Shown here piece after piece: positions 17,694 to 25,997 of a DNA stretch of 64,000 nucleotides. The stretch's first letter is position 1. Each line of letters starts with the position of its first letter. The translations under genes and the position numbers were made by a program. Source of the stretch: Thermoplasmata archaeon (GTDB lineage Archaea; Thermoplasmatota; Thermoplasmata; UBA10834); assembly GCA_020696365.1 (NCBI GenBank), contig JAEHCM010000005.1, positions 124,001-188,000 on the forward strand. Reading direction: 5' to 3'. The notes under the pieces were generated by a model. The model saw nothing but the letters and a program-made list of their open reading frames with translations, had not been told where the DNA came from and searched no databases.

Positions 17694-17780
17694 CGCCGAG
17701 GGGGAGATTTGAACTCCCGTGGTGACAAGCACCAGTAGCTCTCGAGGCTACCGCCTTAAACCGGGCTTAGCTACCTCGGC
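17694..17780 (-). tRNA. tRNA-Ser (anticodon CGA)
   Basis: Complete cloverleaf on the minus strand, 87 bases. Acceptor GCCGAGG pairs with CCTCGGC; the anticodon stem GTAGC/GCTAC encloses loop CTCGAGA, anticodon CGA; a long variable arm (TGGTGCTTGTCACCA) marks a class II serine tRNA; the T arm is GGGAG-TTCAAAT-CTCCC. Discriminator is G. The 3' CCA is not encoded and no intron is visible. A TATA-like AAATACTT lies about 36 bases upstream. Reads serine UCG codons. Confidence 0.96.
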
Positions 17781-17862
17781 AATTCAGCGAAGGTGCCCAT
17801 GCATCACCGGCCAAGTATTTGTCGTTTTCAATCGCTGACATGGGATTGAGACGATTTGAATA

Positions 17863-17905
17863 GTTGGACAGCCGGTCCTCGGAGGCTCGCCGACGACTGT
17901 CCAAC
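17863..17905. repeat. 9-bp inverted repeat upstream of the ubiquitin-like gene
   Basis: GTTGGACAG (17863-17871) and CTGTCCAAC (17897-17905) are perfect inverted copies separated by 25 GC-rich bases. The right arm ends directly before a TATA-like GTTTATC (17906-17912), which is about 30 bases before ATG 17939. It may be an operator or an RNA hairpin of the minus-strand tRNA leader. Confidence 0.45.
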
Positions 17906-17938
17906 GGTTTATCTACGAATGTCCCGTTCGTGTGAATC

Positions 17939-18148
17939 ATGAGGGTGCGTGTCAACCTCCTTCCCACAAGAAGAGAGACGAAAGTCCTTGACCTCGCCGA
18001 GCGCGCCACGGTCGAAGGCGCGATCAGGGCGATCGGGCTACTGCCTGACGGCTGGATAGCCGTCCGACGACACGAACCCCTGCCCTTGGACGAGGCCCTC
18101 GAGGACGATGATGAGATCGACCTCATATCCGTGGTCTCGGGCGGCTGA
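17939..18148 (+). CDS. Ubiquitin-like small archaeal modifier/sulfur carrier (MoaD/ThiS/SAMP family)
   Basis: Beta-grasp protein of 69 residues ending in the diglycine tail VVSGG, the mark of MoaD, ThiS and SAMP proteins, which are adenylated by an E1-like enzyme and used as sulfur carriers or protein modifiers. The strand pattern (MRVRVNLL, TVEGAIRAIG, EIDLISVVSGG) fits ThiS/SAMP. NcsA, a tRNA thiolase that takes sulfur from SAMP2-type proteins in other archaea, is encoded at 46.5 kb. No E1 enzyme is in the window. Which of molybdopterin, thiamine, tRNA thiolation or conjugation it serves cannot be decided. Confidence 0.85.
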   Translation: MRVRVNLLPTRRETKVLDLAERATVEGAIRAIGLLPDGWIAVRRHEPLPLDEALEDDDEIDLISVVSGG

Positions 18149-18432
18149 CCGCGGAGGCACTGGCGCCCCCTTACATAATTTTATCGTAGCCATGGAAAAG
18201 TATTTATCAGAGGGTGTGATAGTAGTTATCCGAAGAACAGCGTATAATCGTCTGTATTGACATCATCACGATCAGTGTCATCATAGGACAGGACGTCTGG
18301 CCAAGGCCGAGACGCCCGTTCAAGGACATTTGTCAAGCCCGCGTTCGAGAGGAGCTCCGACAGAAGTCAGCTCCAGCTGAACTGCGAGACTGTGGCGACT
18401 AGAAGGCTGTTCTGAGCAGAAGAGGCGAAAAC
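18149..18432 (+). other. Leader or small RNA region before dnaG
   Basis: No ORF. A TATA-like AAGTATTTATC at about 18199-18209 predicts a start near 18232, 200 bases before dnaG, while no TATA-like box lies close to the dnaG ATG. The stretch has several small hairpins: GTCTGGC-CAAG-GCC(G)AGAC (18295-18313), GACA-TT-TGTC (near 18326), the palindrome GGAGCTCC (near 18351) and TCAGCT-CC-AGCTGA (18368-18381). Either a long 5' leader, unusual in Archaea, or a separate small RNA. Confidence 0.35.
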
Positions 18433-19716
18433 ATGGACATAGATCCTAGTACAACGAAGTATTTGATTCAGGCGAAGCTGTCGACCGACGGCATCGTCGA
18501 GAAGCCAGACATAGTCGGTGCAATATTCGGCCAGACCGAGGGGCTGCTCGGTGAGGAACTCGATCTCAGAGACCTTCAGAAGAGCGGCAGGATAGGCAGG
18601 ATAGAGGTCGAGGTCACCTCGAACAAAGGGAGATCCGAGGGAACGGTATACGTCCCTTCGAGCCTTGACCAGGTGGAGACCGCTATTCTTGCGTCATCCC
18701 TTGAGACCATCGACAGAGTCGGACCGTGCAAGGCCCGCATCGCAATCGAGAAGATCGAGGATGTCCGGGTGGCGAAGCGGAACAAGATAGTAGACCGGGC
18801 GAAGCAACTGTTGACTGAGCTGATGAAAACCTCCAAGACCAGCGGTGGCGACCTGACGGACTCCGTCCGCCAGACATTCCAGATGGAAGAAGTCGTCCAC
18901 TACGGACAAGAGAGGTTGCCGGCCGGGCCAAACGTAGACGATGCAGACGCGATCATCGTCGTCGAGGGGAGGTCAGATGTACTGAACCTCCTCAAGTACG
19001 GCATAAAGAATGTGATCGCGGTCGAGGGCACGAGCATACCCAAGACGGTCGTGGAGCTGGCCAAGGAGAAGGTCGTCACGGCCTTCGTCGATGGCGACAG
19101 GGGGGGCGAACTCATCGTCAGGGAGCTCATCCAGATTGCCGAGGTAGATTTCATAGCGAGGGCTCCCGCGGGACAGGAAGTGGAGGAGCTGACGCAGAAG
19201 CAGATGGTCAAATGCCTGAGGAACAAGATACCCTCCGATCAGTTTGCAGAAATGTTCAACCTCACACCGGGACAATACAGAAATGACGATAAAACGGGCA
19301 AAGACCGTAACTCCCGGGGAGAGCATCGTGGCAAGCATGAGGACGACAGGGGAAGACGCCGGGACCAGCCGAGCAGGCCCGAGAGCAAAGCCGAGACCAA
19401 GGGTGGCGACAAGAAGCTGTCCCCCGAGCAATCTCAGCTCAAGGAAGTCCTCGGCAAGCTCAGCTCGACCTCGAAGGCCGTGCTGCTCGATGCGAAGGGC
19501 AAAACTCTCAAGGAAGTCCCGGTGGCCAAGCTGGCAGATACTCTCAAGGTCGAGAAGTCCGGAGTCAAGTTCGTCGTTCTCGACGGCATAATAACCCAGC
19601 GGATCCTTGATCTCGCAGTAGAAAAGGATATCACCACGGTAGTAGGTGTCAAGATAGGCAACATAGCTAAGCTTCCGACGAAGATCTCGATATTGACGAA
19701 GGAAGATCTGAGCTGA
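18433..19716 (+). CDS. dnaG: Archaeal DnaG-like primase
   Basis: Archaeal DnaG, a TOPRIM-domain protein with primase activity and a structural part of the RNA exosome. Conserved N-terminal block TTKYLIQAKLSTDGIVEKPD; TOPRIM core at about 170-260 with IIVVEGRSDVLNLLKYGI (catalytic Glu) and FVDGDRGGE (Asp pair). A charged linker (about 285-330, rich in Arg, Asp and Lys) precedes a C-terminal domain of about 95 residues. Total 427 residues, as usual. GAGGCG 8 bases before ATG 18433 is the ribosome-binding site. The next gene begins 8 bases after its stop. Confidence 0.95.
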   Translation: MDIDPSTTKYLIQAKLSTDGIVEKPDIVGAIFGQTEGLLGEELDLRDLQKSGRIGRIEVEVTSNKGRSEGTVYVPSSLDQVETAILASSLETIDRVGPCKARIAIEKIEDVRVAKRNKIVDRAKQLLTELMKTSKTSGGDLTDSVRQTFQMEEVVHYGQERLPAGPNVDDADAIIVVEGRSDVLNLLKYGIKNVIAVEGTSIPKTVVELAKEKVVTAFVDGDRGGELIVRELIQIAEVDFIARAPAGQEVEELTQKQMVKCLRNKIPSDQFAEMFNLTPGQYRNDDKTGKDRNSRGEHRGKHEDDRGRRRDQPSRPESKAETKGGDKKLSPEQSQLKEVLGKLSSTSKAVLLDAKGKTLKEVPVAKLADTLKVEKSGVKFVVLDGIITQRILDLAVEKDITTVVGVKIGNIAKLPTKISILTKEDLS

Positions 19717-19724
19717 ACCCGTGA

Positions 19725-21257
19725 ATGGCCATGACAGACGAACCCGAACAGGGAACCCCGACACTTCTCGAATCATTCGAGACGACGGAAGAGATAAAGA
19801 TATCTCCCGACCCGCTCGAGCGCGTGATAGGCCAGGATGAGGCGGTCAGACTCGCCAGGATCGCAGCGTCTCAGGGTAGGCATTTCCTGCTGGTCGGTCC
19901 GCCCGGGACAGGTAAATCGATGATAGCGCAGGCCCTGGCCCTCTATCTTCCCCGTCCTACGGAGGAGATCCGGATCGTCCACAATCCCGAGAACCCTGAG
20001 AGACCGATGGTGGAAGTCAAGAGGTCTGACGAGGTCAAGAAGGAGAGCGAATCCAAGGGTTCTGCAGAGGGCGAATACATCGACCCGAAAGAGGCGCCAG
20101 TCAACGTGGCGGAGCGCCTGGGATACAGATGCGCCAACTGTGGCGAGTATTCCTCCCCAAAGGAGGCCTTCTGCCCGAAATGTCAGCAGACCAAGGTCAC
20201 CTACGGCCGTCCCACGACAAACAACCCTTTCGGGGATCTGCTCGGAGGCCTTGTCGAGGTGACGATGGCCGGAATGGCGGGCAGGGACAGAGTCACGACC
20301 ACAAGGAAGAGGTTCGGCAAGGAAGAGGTCGTGGTCTTCGAACGCGCAGGCGAGATGATCAAGGTCCTCGACCAGCAGGCGCTTGAAGACCGGAGGAACT
20401 TCGAGAAGTTGACCCCTAGGAAGGTATTAGTACAGGTAGACCGGAACGCGTTCATACTGGCGACCGGGGCCAGCGAGACGGAGCTGCTCGGAGACGTCAG
20501 ACACGACCCCTACGGCGGCCATCCTCAGCTCGGGACCCAGCCGTTCGACCGGGTCGTGGCAGGGGCGATCCACAGTGCCCATCAGGGAGTGCTCTTCGTC
20601 GACGAGGTGCCGCATCTGGGACACCTACAGAGGTTCATTCTGACAGCGATGCAGGAGAAGAGGTTCCCGATCACAGGGCGCAACCCCCAGAGCGCGGGAG
20701 CGAGCGTCAGGGTCGACAACGTCCCGTGCGACTTCATATTCGTGGGAGCCTGCAACATACAGGACCTGCATCACTTACTCTCCCCCCTCCGGTCGAGGAT
20801 AAACGGAGGAGGGTACGAGGTCCTGGTCGAAACCGTCATGCCAGACACGGACGAGAACCGCACGAAGATCGCGCAGTTCGTGGCACAGGAGATCGCCATG
20901 GACGGCAAGATACCGCATGCCACGAGGGAGTCTGTCGGCATGGTTATCGAAGAGGCGAAGAAGCGGGCGAAGATCATCGACAACAGCGACAAGTCGCTGA
21001 CGCTCCGGCTCCGCGAACTCGGAGGACTGGTCAGGGCTGCGGGGGACATCGCTATAGGCGAGCAGGCCAAATACATAGAGGGTAAGCACATCCGCGACGC
21101 CCTCAGGCGGGCCCGTCCAGTAGAGGAGCAGATAAAGGAGAGATACGGCAGCTACCTCGGCGGCGTCTCCAAGGACATGAGCACTTCGGAGAAGGAGAGC
21201 TCGCCATACCACTACTGGAATGTGCATGCCCACGACGACAAGACAGGCTACAGATAG
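19725..21257 (+). CDS. LonB-like AAA+ ATPase with zinc ribbon, lacking protease domain
   Basis: Protein of 510 residues whose AAA+ parts match archaeal LonB: Walker A GPPGTGKS (58-65), Walker B GVLFVDEV (near 290), then ILTAMQEKRFPITGR and SPLRSRINGGGYEVLV. Between Walker A and B, where LonB has two membrane helices, there is instead a hydrophilic insert with a zinc ribbon: C136, C139, C150, C153. After the AAA+ lid it ends with a short HYWNVHAHD tail; the Lon protease domain with its Ser-Lys dyad is absent. So it should be a soluble, non-proteolytic ATPase. Eight bases after dnaG, likely same operon. ATG at 19731 is an alternative start. Confidence 0.85.
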   Translation: MAMTDEPEQGTPTLLESFETTEEIKISPDPLERVIGQDEAVRLARIAASQGRHFLLVGPPGTGKSMIAQALALYLPRPTEEIRIVHNPENPERPMVEVKRSDEVKKESESKGSAEGEYIDPKEAPVNVAERLGYRCANCGEYSSPKEAFCPKCQQTKVTYGRPTTNNPFGDLLGGLVEVTMAGMAGRDRVTTTRKRFGKEEVVVFERAGEMIKVLDQQALEDRRNFEKLTPRKVLVQVDRNAFILATGASETELLGDVRHDPYGGHPQLGTQPFDRVVAGAIHSAHQGVLFVDEVPHLGHLQRFILTAMQEKRFPITGRNPQSAGASVRVDNVPCDFIFVGACNIQDLHHLLSPLRSRINGGGYEVLVETVMPDTDENRTKIAQFVAQEIAMDGKIPHATRESVGMVIEEAKKRAKIIDNSDKSLTLRLRELGGLVRAAGDIAIGEQAKYIEGKHIRDALRRARPVEEQIKERYGSYLGGVSKDMSTSEKESSPYHYWNVHAHDDKTGYR

Positions 21258-21269
21258 CCCTTCTTGATA

Positions 21270-21710
21270 TCAGCTCTGCAGAATCTTGACCATCTGGTAG
21301 GCGCCCTCGCCGTTCAGATAGAAGTTCTCGATCTCGCCGGACACAGAGAAGCCGTGGCGCTCGTAGAAGGACAGAGCGGACATGTTGCTCTTCCTCACCT
21401 CCAATCCTATCGCGCGGAACGCCCCAGCGCGACATCGCTCCTCCAGTTTCTTCAGGAGCGTCGATCCGTATGAACGACCTCTGTGCTCCGGAAGCACGGC
21501 GAGCATGAGCACACGTGCGACCCGTTTCTCCGACTCCACAGCTGCCACGAGACCGATTATCTGCCCATTCTCCTCACCGATCATGAATCCATCTGACCAG
21601 ATGTTGTGGAGGGTGAGATAGAGCGATGGCGGGTATATCTCCCCAAGGGACTTCTTGACCACGCGCATCACGGAGTGGATGTCCGTTACGGAAAAGCGGC
21701 GGACTATCAT
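21270..21710 (-). CDS. GNAT N-acetyltransferase, RimI-like
   Basis: Acetyltransferase of 146 residues, with the acetyl-CoA binding motif VLPEHRGRSYGSTLL and the following LEVRKSNMSALSFYERHGF block typical of RimI/Ard1-type N-terminal acetyltransferases. ATG 21710 gives a start at MIVRRFS; a TATA-like ATTAAT about 30 bases upstream supports it, and it removes an overlap with the neighbouring gene. The frame is open further upstream (to 21782). Substrate is not known from the sequence; protein N-termini are likely. Confidence 0.8.
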   Translation of the reverse strand: MIVRRFSVTDIHSVMRVVKKSLGEIYPPSLYLTLHNIWSDGFMIGEENGQIIGLVAAVESEKRVARVLMLAVLPEHRGRSYGSTLLKKLEERCRAGAFRAIGLEVRKSNMSALSFYERHGFSVSGEIENFYLNGEGAYQMVKILQS

Positions 21711-21762
21711 TGCCTCAAGCAGAACCGTCACAGGCATCATTAATCTTGCGCGTGAAAAGTGG

Positions 21763-23907
21763 CTATCGACGCCTCTGCCCACGCTTCCGGAGCATGAGAA
21801 GCAACAAGGCGCCTCCGAGAGCCGCTGGGATAACCGACGCGTACGCAGCCATGCTAGACCTCTCCTCCGGAGGGGGATGATGTTCGCTCACCACTCGGAT
21901 CGTGATCGCCTGGGTCGCTTCGTTCCCCCATGAATCCGTCAGGGTCAACATGACGGTCACCTCGCCCGGCGCCGCCAAGAGGAAGGAGACGGAGGGGGTG
22001 GTGGCATCGACGGAACCATCCGCACCGATGTCCCACCGCACTCCGACCAGCATCCTGTCGTCCGAGCATGCTTCGGATGACAGGGTCACCCAGCTGCCGC
22101 ACGACGCGACGACATCCTTCGGGGTGTCGATGACCGGAGCTACCCGGTCAGGATACCAGTCCGCATCAAAGGCCTCCGTGAAGTAGCTGGCCACCTCGGG
22201 TGAGTCGATCACGGCGGCAAGCTCGCGGTTCTTGGCGAAGGACGCGTACACCCAGTTGTTGCTCGAGACCACCGTCCTCCTGCCGTCTACGACCACGCCC
22301 TTGTTGTGCATGACAGTGATCGGACCTTCAGGATCCATGAGCCTGGCAGAGCAATCGAGGGATTCTCCGAACTGTACGGCCACCAAGGCATCGACGACTT
22401 CGCCATTTCGCTCCAGGTTGAACCATGACGAGTCGAGGAGCGCTCTGCACGCGACACCTTTCCTCGCACCGTCAACCAGGCTCGACACCAGCGGGCTGAG
22501 CAGCTCGTCATCCGACCATCTAGTACGCCATCTGAGGTCCGCTTGGAACTGCTCGACGACCAGATCAGTCTCCGACAGGAGCGTGTCGCACAGGAACGGG
22601 GACATGAAGGACCCGTCCGGTGAGACCACGAGCGTCACGGTTGCGACGGATGTAGTGGTGAAGGGATGGAACATGCCACGCTCGTGCGGGTTCTCCTCCA
22701 GTAGCGGGGCCTCTGCCTGGGAATCGTACCGGGCATCACACATCCAATCCATCACGCCCGGTCGGTCATCTCTCCGGTCGTCTTCGAAGACCGAGGTCAG
22801 ATAGGCCGCGAGTTCGCTGCTGACGGCGGCCATCCCCCAGCCTCTGTTGCCGAAGACCCGGTCGGCCGGTATCCCGCTAGGGACCGCGTTCTCCGAGAGT
22901 ACGATGACATCGGTGGAATCGATGACGAAGTACTTCGAGTGAATGGCAGTGACATGCTTCACGACGCCGTCATCGAGCCTTCCCGTCAGGACTCGGACCG
23001 AGGCGCCCGAGCCCGCCAGAGCCGACAGCGCGTTAACTGCTCGCTCATCGATGCCTCCGACGGGGCTCCCGTCGACGAGCAGGCTCACGTCCACACCTCG
23101 ACATAGCGCTCGTAACAATGCCTCGCATACGATGGGTGATGAGAACTCGTATGAACACACCCTTATGCTCTCACGTGCAGCGTCCAGCCTGGAAACGACC
23201 ACATCCGCCGAGCAGTCCGGGCTCAGGAACGCTGTGAGACAACCGGGATCAACGACGGTGGCGTACGGCCTCCACGAACTGTAGCCGTACCGGTGTTCTC
23301 GAAAGGGCATCCAATCGGCAGACATGCCCGCATCCGCGAAACCATCCGAGGACCTCACCCTCACCATCACTTCGCCCATGCGAGGGGACGCGAGAGGTGG
23401 CCCCGTCCAACCAGTCGACGTCTCTGCGCAGTCGCCGTATACGACAAAGTCAAGCACCGCCCCATGTCCGTCTCGAAGCGACAGGGAATCGCCGTCGTTC
23501 CCCAGCCTGAACGAACCAGACACCTGGACGCCTATGTCGGTTGAGAGGCCATCAAGATGCACCTCCGGCAGGGTGCCGTAGGCCGCGAGATAGGATGACG
23601 CGTTGAAGCTCACCACGAGAGATGCGTATGGCCCGACGTACATCGGGTCCACGAACACGACGACGCCCTCCCCGTCCGTGACCTCCCAACCCTCGACCGA
23701 CACGCTACTGCTTCCCGCATTCGTCAGCACGAAATATTCGTCGTCGCAGACGGCGCAAGGATAGAACTCCGAAATGATGACCCCCAAGGGGATTGTAGAG
23801 AGGACCTGAGCGCCGTCGTCTGAAATCGCCCGTTCGAAATGTGGACCTCCCATGAGCGAGATGCATACTACCACGAAGGCGACCGAAAGCACTACGATAT
23901 GCGCCAC
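21763..23907 (-). CDS. Secreted or surface-bound phospholipase-D-like protein with lamin-tail domain
   Basis: 714 residues. An N-terminal hydrophobic segment (IVVLSVAFVVVCISLM) acts as signal or anchor; about 40-165 is a lamin-tail domain (LTD, IISEFYP ... YFVLTNAG ... VEGWEVTD); two PLD modules follow, each with a complete HxK(x4)D motif: IHSKYFVID (first) and MHNKGVVVD (second). A PKD-like beta domain (about 600-680) precedes a C-terminal membrane helix (VIPAALGGALLLLML) with an RKRGQRRR end, so the enzyme is probably tethered outside the cell. Substrate may be phospholipid or DNA. GTG 23907 is the only start codon between the last in-frame stop and the signal. Confidence 0.85.
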   Translation of the reverse strand: MAHIVVLSVAFVVVCISLMGGPHFERAISDDGAQVLSTIPLGVIISEFYPCAVCDDEYFVLTNAGSSSVSVEGWEVTDGEGVVVFVDPMYVGPYASLVVSFNASSYLAAYGTLPEVHLDGLSTDIGVQVSGSFRLGNDGDSLSLRDGHGAVLDFVVYGDCAETSTGWTGPPLASPRMGEVMVRVRSSDGFADAGMSADWMPFREHRYGYSSWRPYATVVDPGCLTAFLSPDCSADVVVSRLDAARESIRVCSYEFSSPIVCEALLRALCRGVDVSLLVDGSPVGGIDERAVNALSALAGSGASVRVLTGRLDDGVVKHVTAIHSKYFVIDSTDVIVLSENAVPSGIPADRVFGNRGWGMAAVSSELAAYLTSVFEDDRRDDRPGVMDWMCDARYDSQAEAPLLEENPHERGMFHPFTTTSVATVTLVVSPDGSFMSPFLCDTLLSETDLVVEQFQADLRWRTRWSDDELLSPLVSSLVDGARKGVACRALLDSSWFNLERNGEVVDALVAVQFGESLDCSARLMDPEGPITVMHNKGVVVDGRRTVVSSNNWVYASFAKNRELAAVIDSPEVASYFTEAFDADWYPDRVAPVIDTPKDVVASCGSWVTLSSEACSDDRMLVGVRWDIGADGSVDATTPSVSFLLAAPGEVTVMLTLTDSWGNEATQAITIRVVSEHHPPPEERSSMAAYASVIPAALGGALLLLMLRKRGQRRR

Positions 23908-23964
23908 TCCTCGGTCCAGGTAGCTCTGCGCGGAATAGCACTATGATTACAGGCAGACTTCACA

Positions 23965-24645
23965 TCATCGCTGAACGCCGGCAGCAAGGTCCAGCAGAAC
24001 CCGCTTCGGGTCAGATGCCTTGACGACGCCGCTCGCAAGAAGAACGCCGTTAGTACCGAGTTCGATGGCCTTGGCCGCGTCTTCCCCGGTCTTCACGCCC
24101 GCGCCGCACAAGACCTTCACTCCGGGGAACGCCTTCTTGGCCACACGCACGGACTCGCTGACGATCTCCGGGTTCGCAGTCGTGACGGACATATCTCCGC
24201 CTATGAGTTCGGGAGGCTCGATTGCGACGAAATCCGGCTCGAGGCCGGCACACGCCCTGGTGACTGGAAGGTCGTTCGTGCAGACGACCGTCGATAGCCC
24301 ATTCCGCTTGGCATTCCCGACGAGAGAGGATATATCGGATATGCGGAGACGCCTCTCGGAATGGTTCAGCAAAGTGCCCTTCGCACCCGACGCGAGAATG
24401 TTCTCCAGCGCGACATGGCCCGTGGTACTTCCAGGCTTGAGATCGTCGGCATGCTGGGAGAACACCGGGATTGTGACCGCGGCGATCACTGAGGCGAGGT
24501 CGGGCATGGGCGGAGCGACCACGATGGTCACTCCAGTCTCATCCGCGACGCTCTCGCAGATCCTTGCCAGAACGACCGCCCTGGCGCCGCTCGACTCCAG
24601 ATATGTCTTGAAGTTCACGATGACGACTCTCTCCGACGCGCTCAA
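23965..24645 (-). CDS. tpiA: Triosephosphate isomerase, archaeal type
   Basis: Interconverts dihydroxyacetone phosphate and glyceraldehyde 3-phosphate. TIM barrel of 226 residues, the short archaeal form. Catalytic Lys13 (VNFKTY), His in FSQHAD and Glu in VAIEPPELIG, phosphate-binding CGAGVKTGED and GVLLASGVVKA. The start is TTG 24645, supported by GAGGTG eight bases upstream. It begins 11 bases after the FBP aldolase/phosphatase stop, so the two gluconeogenic genes form an operon. Confidence 0.95.
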   Translation of the reverse strand: MSASERVVIVNFKTYLESSGARAVVLARICESVADETGVTIVVAPPMPDLASVIAAVTIPVFSQHADDLKPGSTTGHVALENILASGAKGTLLNHSERRLRISDISSLVGNAKRNGLSTVVCTNDLPVTRACAGLEPDFVAIEPPELIGGDMSVTTANPEIVSESVRVAKKAFPGVKVLCGAGVKTGEDAAKAIELGTNGVLLASGVVKASDPKRVLLDLAAGVQR

Positions 24646-24656
24646 GCCGATCCACC

Positions 24657-25793
24657 TCAGTCCATAGACTTCATGCGCGGCTCGAGCTTCTTCAGTACAT
24701 CAGGCCTCGTCGTGTACTCCAATTCGTCCGGCGATACGATGCCTGGCATGAACGGTCCATGCCCTCTCATGTAAATCGAGATCTCCATGGCCTTGTTCCT
24801 GACGTAGTCCCATTCGCTCCCGGAGAAGTAGTCCAGGGGCTCGTGCACGCCAGGTCCGGAATCAGGCGGCTCCAGACCCTGGATCCTCCCGTTGGAGATC
24901 TGAATGCCCAGGGCGCACACCCTCGGTGGTCCGTCGTGGTACGAAGGGTCCGACCCATCCACGCTGCACGGATACCAGGCACCGTAGTGCGAGCCACGCA
25001 TCCACCCAGCGACGAGCTGAGGGAAAGCGAACGGCTGAAGGACCTCACCTACCGCGGGCAGACCGGACTGGCATCTGACAAGCATGACGGGGTCGTCCTT
25101 TCCCACGTACTTGTCCGCCAACATGTTCAGCTTCTCCGTAGACACGACTGCCGCCACGCCGACTTCCCTGTGCACGACGCGTTTTACGGCGTATCTGGTG
25201 GTGTCTCCGATCAGGGCCAGGATGTCGTACATCTCCGCAGGTGAGCTCATGACGACCGTCTTGTGGTCCACGACATCGACGACCTCCAGGTCATAGCCGA
25301 GGTGAGCTCTCGGGTCGATGACGAGCCCGGTCGTTGTGAATGGGTCCATGAATATCTTCGAGATGGGCAGCGAGTATGCGGACGGGCCGCACTTGTCGGC
25401 CATCAACACGAGCATAGGCTCGGTCGGGCGCTCCTCGAACTCCATCTCGGCGGCTCCGGGGCCCTGGCCTCTCACGTTTCCGGAGAACGCGTCTGTCAGC
25501 AGATCTTGGCCAGCAGCGTACAGCTTCATCTTCTTCGCCTCTGACGCGGCGCTCATGAAGGCGTTCCATGCTAGCTCGTGGATTTCTTTGTCGTTCTCAC
25601 CCTTCCGGTGGGTCATCAGCAACTCCATGTCGTCGCCGCAACGCGTCACATAGTAGTCCACCAGAAGTCCATCCTGCATACCCTTGCTCAGGGCGTTTCT
25701 CGCTACTTCCATCATCCTCGGATGGGGCTTCGAATGACCAGCCACCGAGCCTACATCGGCCTTTATCAGAGAGACCGTTATTTTCTCTGGCAT
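24657..25793 (-). CDS. fbp: Fructose-1,6-bisphosphate aldolase/phosphatase
   Basis: Bifunctional gluconeogenic enzyme of Archaea: condenses triose phosphates to fructose 1,6-bisphosphate and then dephosphorylates it to fructose 6-phosphate. Family blocks: ITVSLIKADVGSVAGHS at the start (metal-binding Asp and His), YYVTRCGDDMELLMTH, FRGQGPG-like VRGQGPGAAEMEF, and FSGSEWDYVR near the end. ATG 25793 is set by GGAGGAA 8 bases upstream; the frame is open five codons further. A TATA-like TTAATATATAT lies at about 25845-25856. Followed by tpiA. Confidence 0.95.
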   Translation of the reverse strand: MPEKITVSLIKADVGSVAGHSKPHPRMMEVARNALSKGMQDGLLVDYYVTRCGDDMELLMTHRKGENDKEIHELAWNAFMSAASEAKKMKLYAAGQDLLTDAFSGNVRGQGPGAAEMEFEERPTEPMLVLMADKCGPSAYSLPISKIFMDPFTTTGLVIDPRAHLGYDLEVVDVVDHKTVVMSSPAEMYDILALIGDTTRYAVKRVVHREVGVAAVVSTEKLNMLADKYVGKDDPVMLVRCQSGLPAVGEVLQPFAFPQLVAGWMRGSHYGAWYPCSVDGSDPSYHDGPPRVCALGIQISNGRIQGLEPPDSGPGVHEPLDYFSGSEWDYVRNKAMEISIYMRGHGPFMPGIVSPDELEYTTRPDVLKKLEPRMKSMD

Positions 25794-25997
25794 AATTTGT
25801 TCCTCCAACCTCTAGTATTGCAGTCTGCGAAATGAGAGGCATACGATATATATTAACCGCTCTTAGCAGGAACTTGTATCGTCCTCTGAATGAGAGCGCA
25901 CCTCGCCATCGCCCTCCAGAATGTCCGAGAGCCGGCGTGGTCGAATGGAAAGGCTTATGCGCAGAGATGTCGCTGTTTGACTGACGAGTGGACGCAG

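Noticed and set aside
18250-18290. C/D box small RNA on the minus strand (ATGATGA, CTGA, GTGATGA)
   Set aside because: The C and D' boxes are only two bases apart, leaving no guide sequence, and no terminal D box follows.
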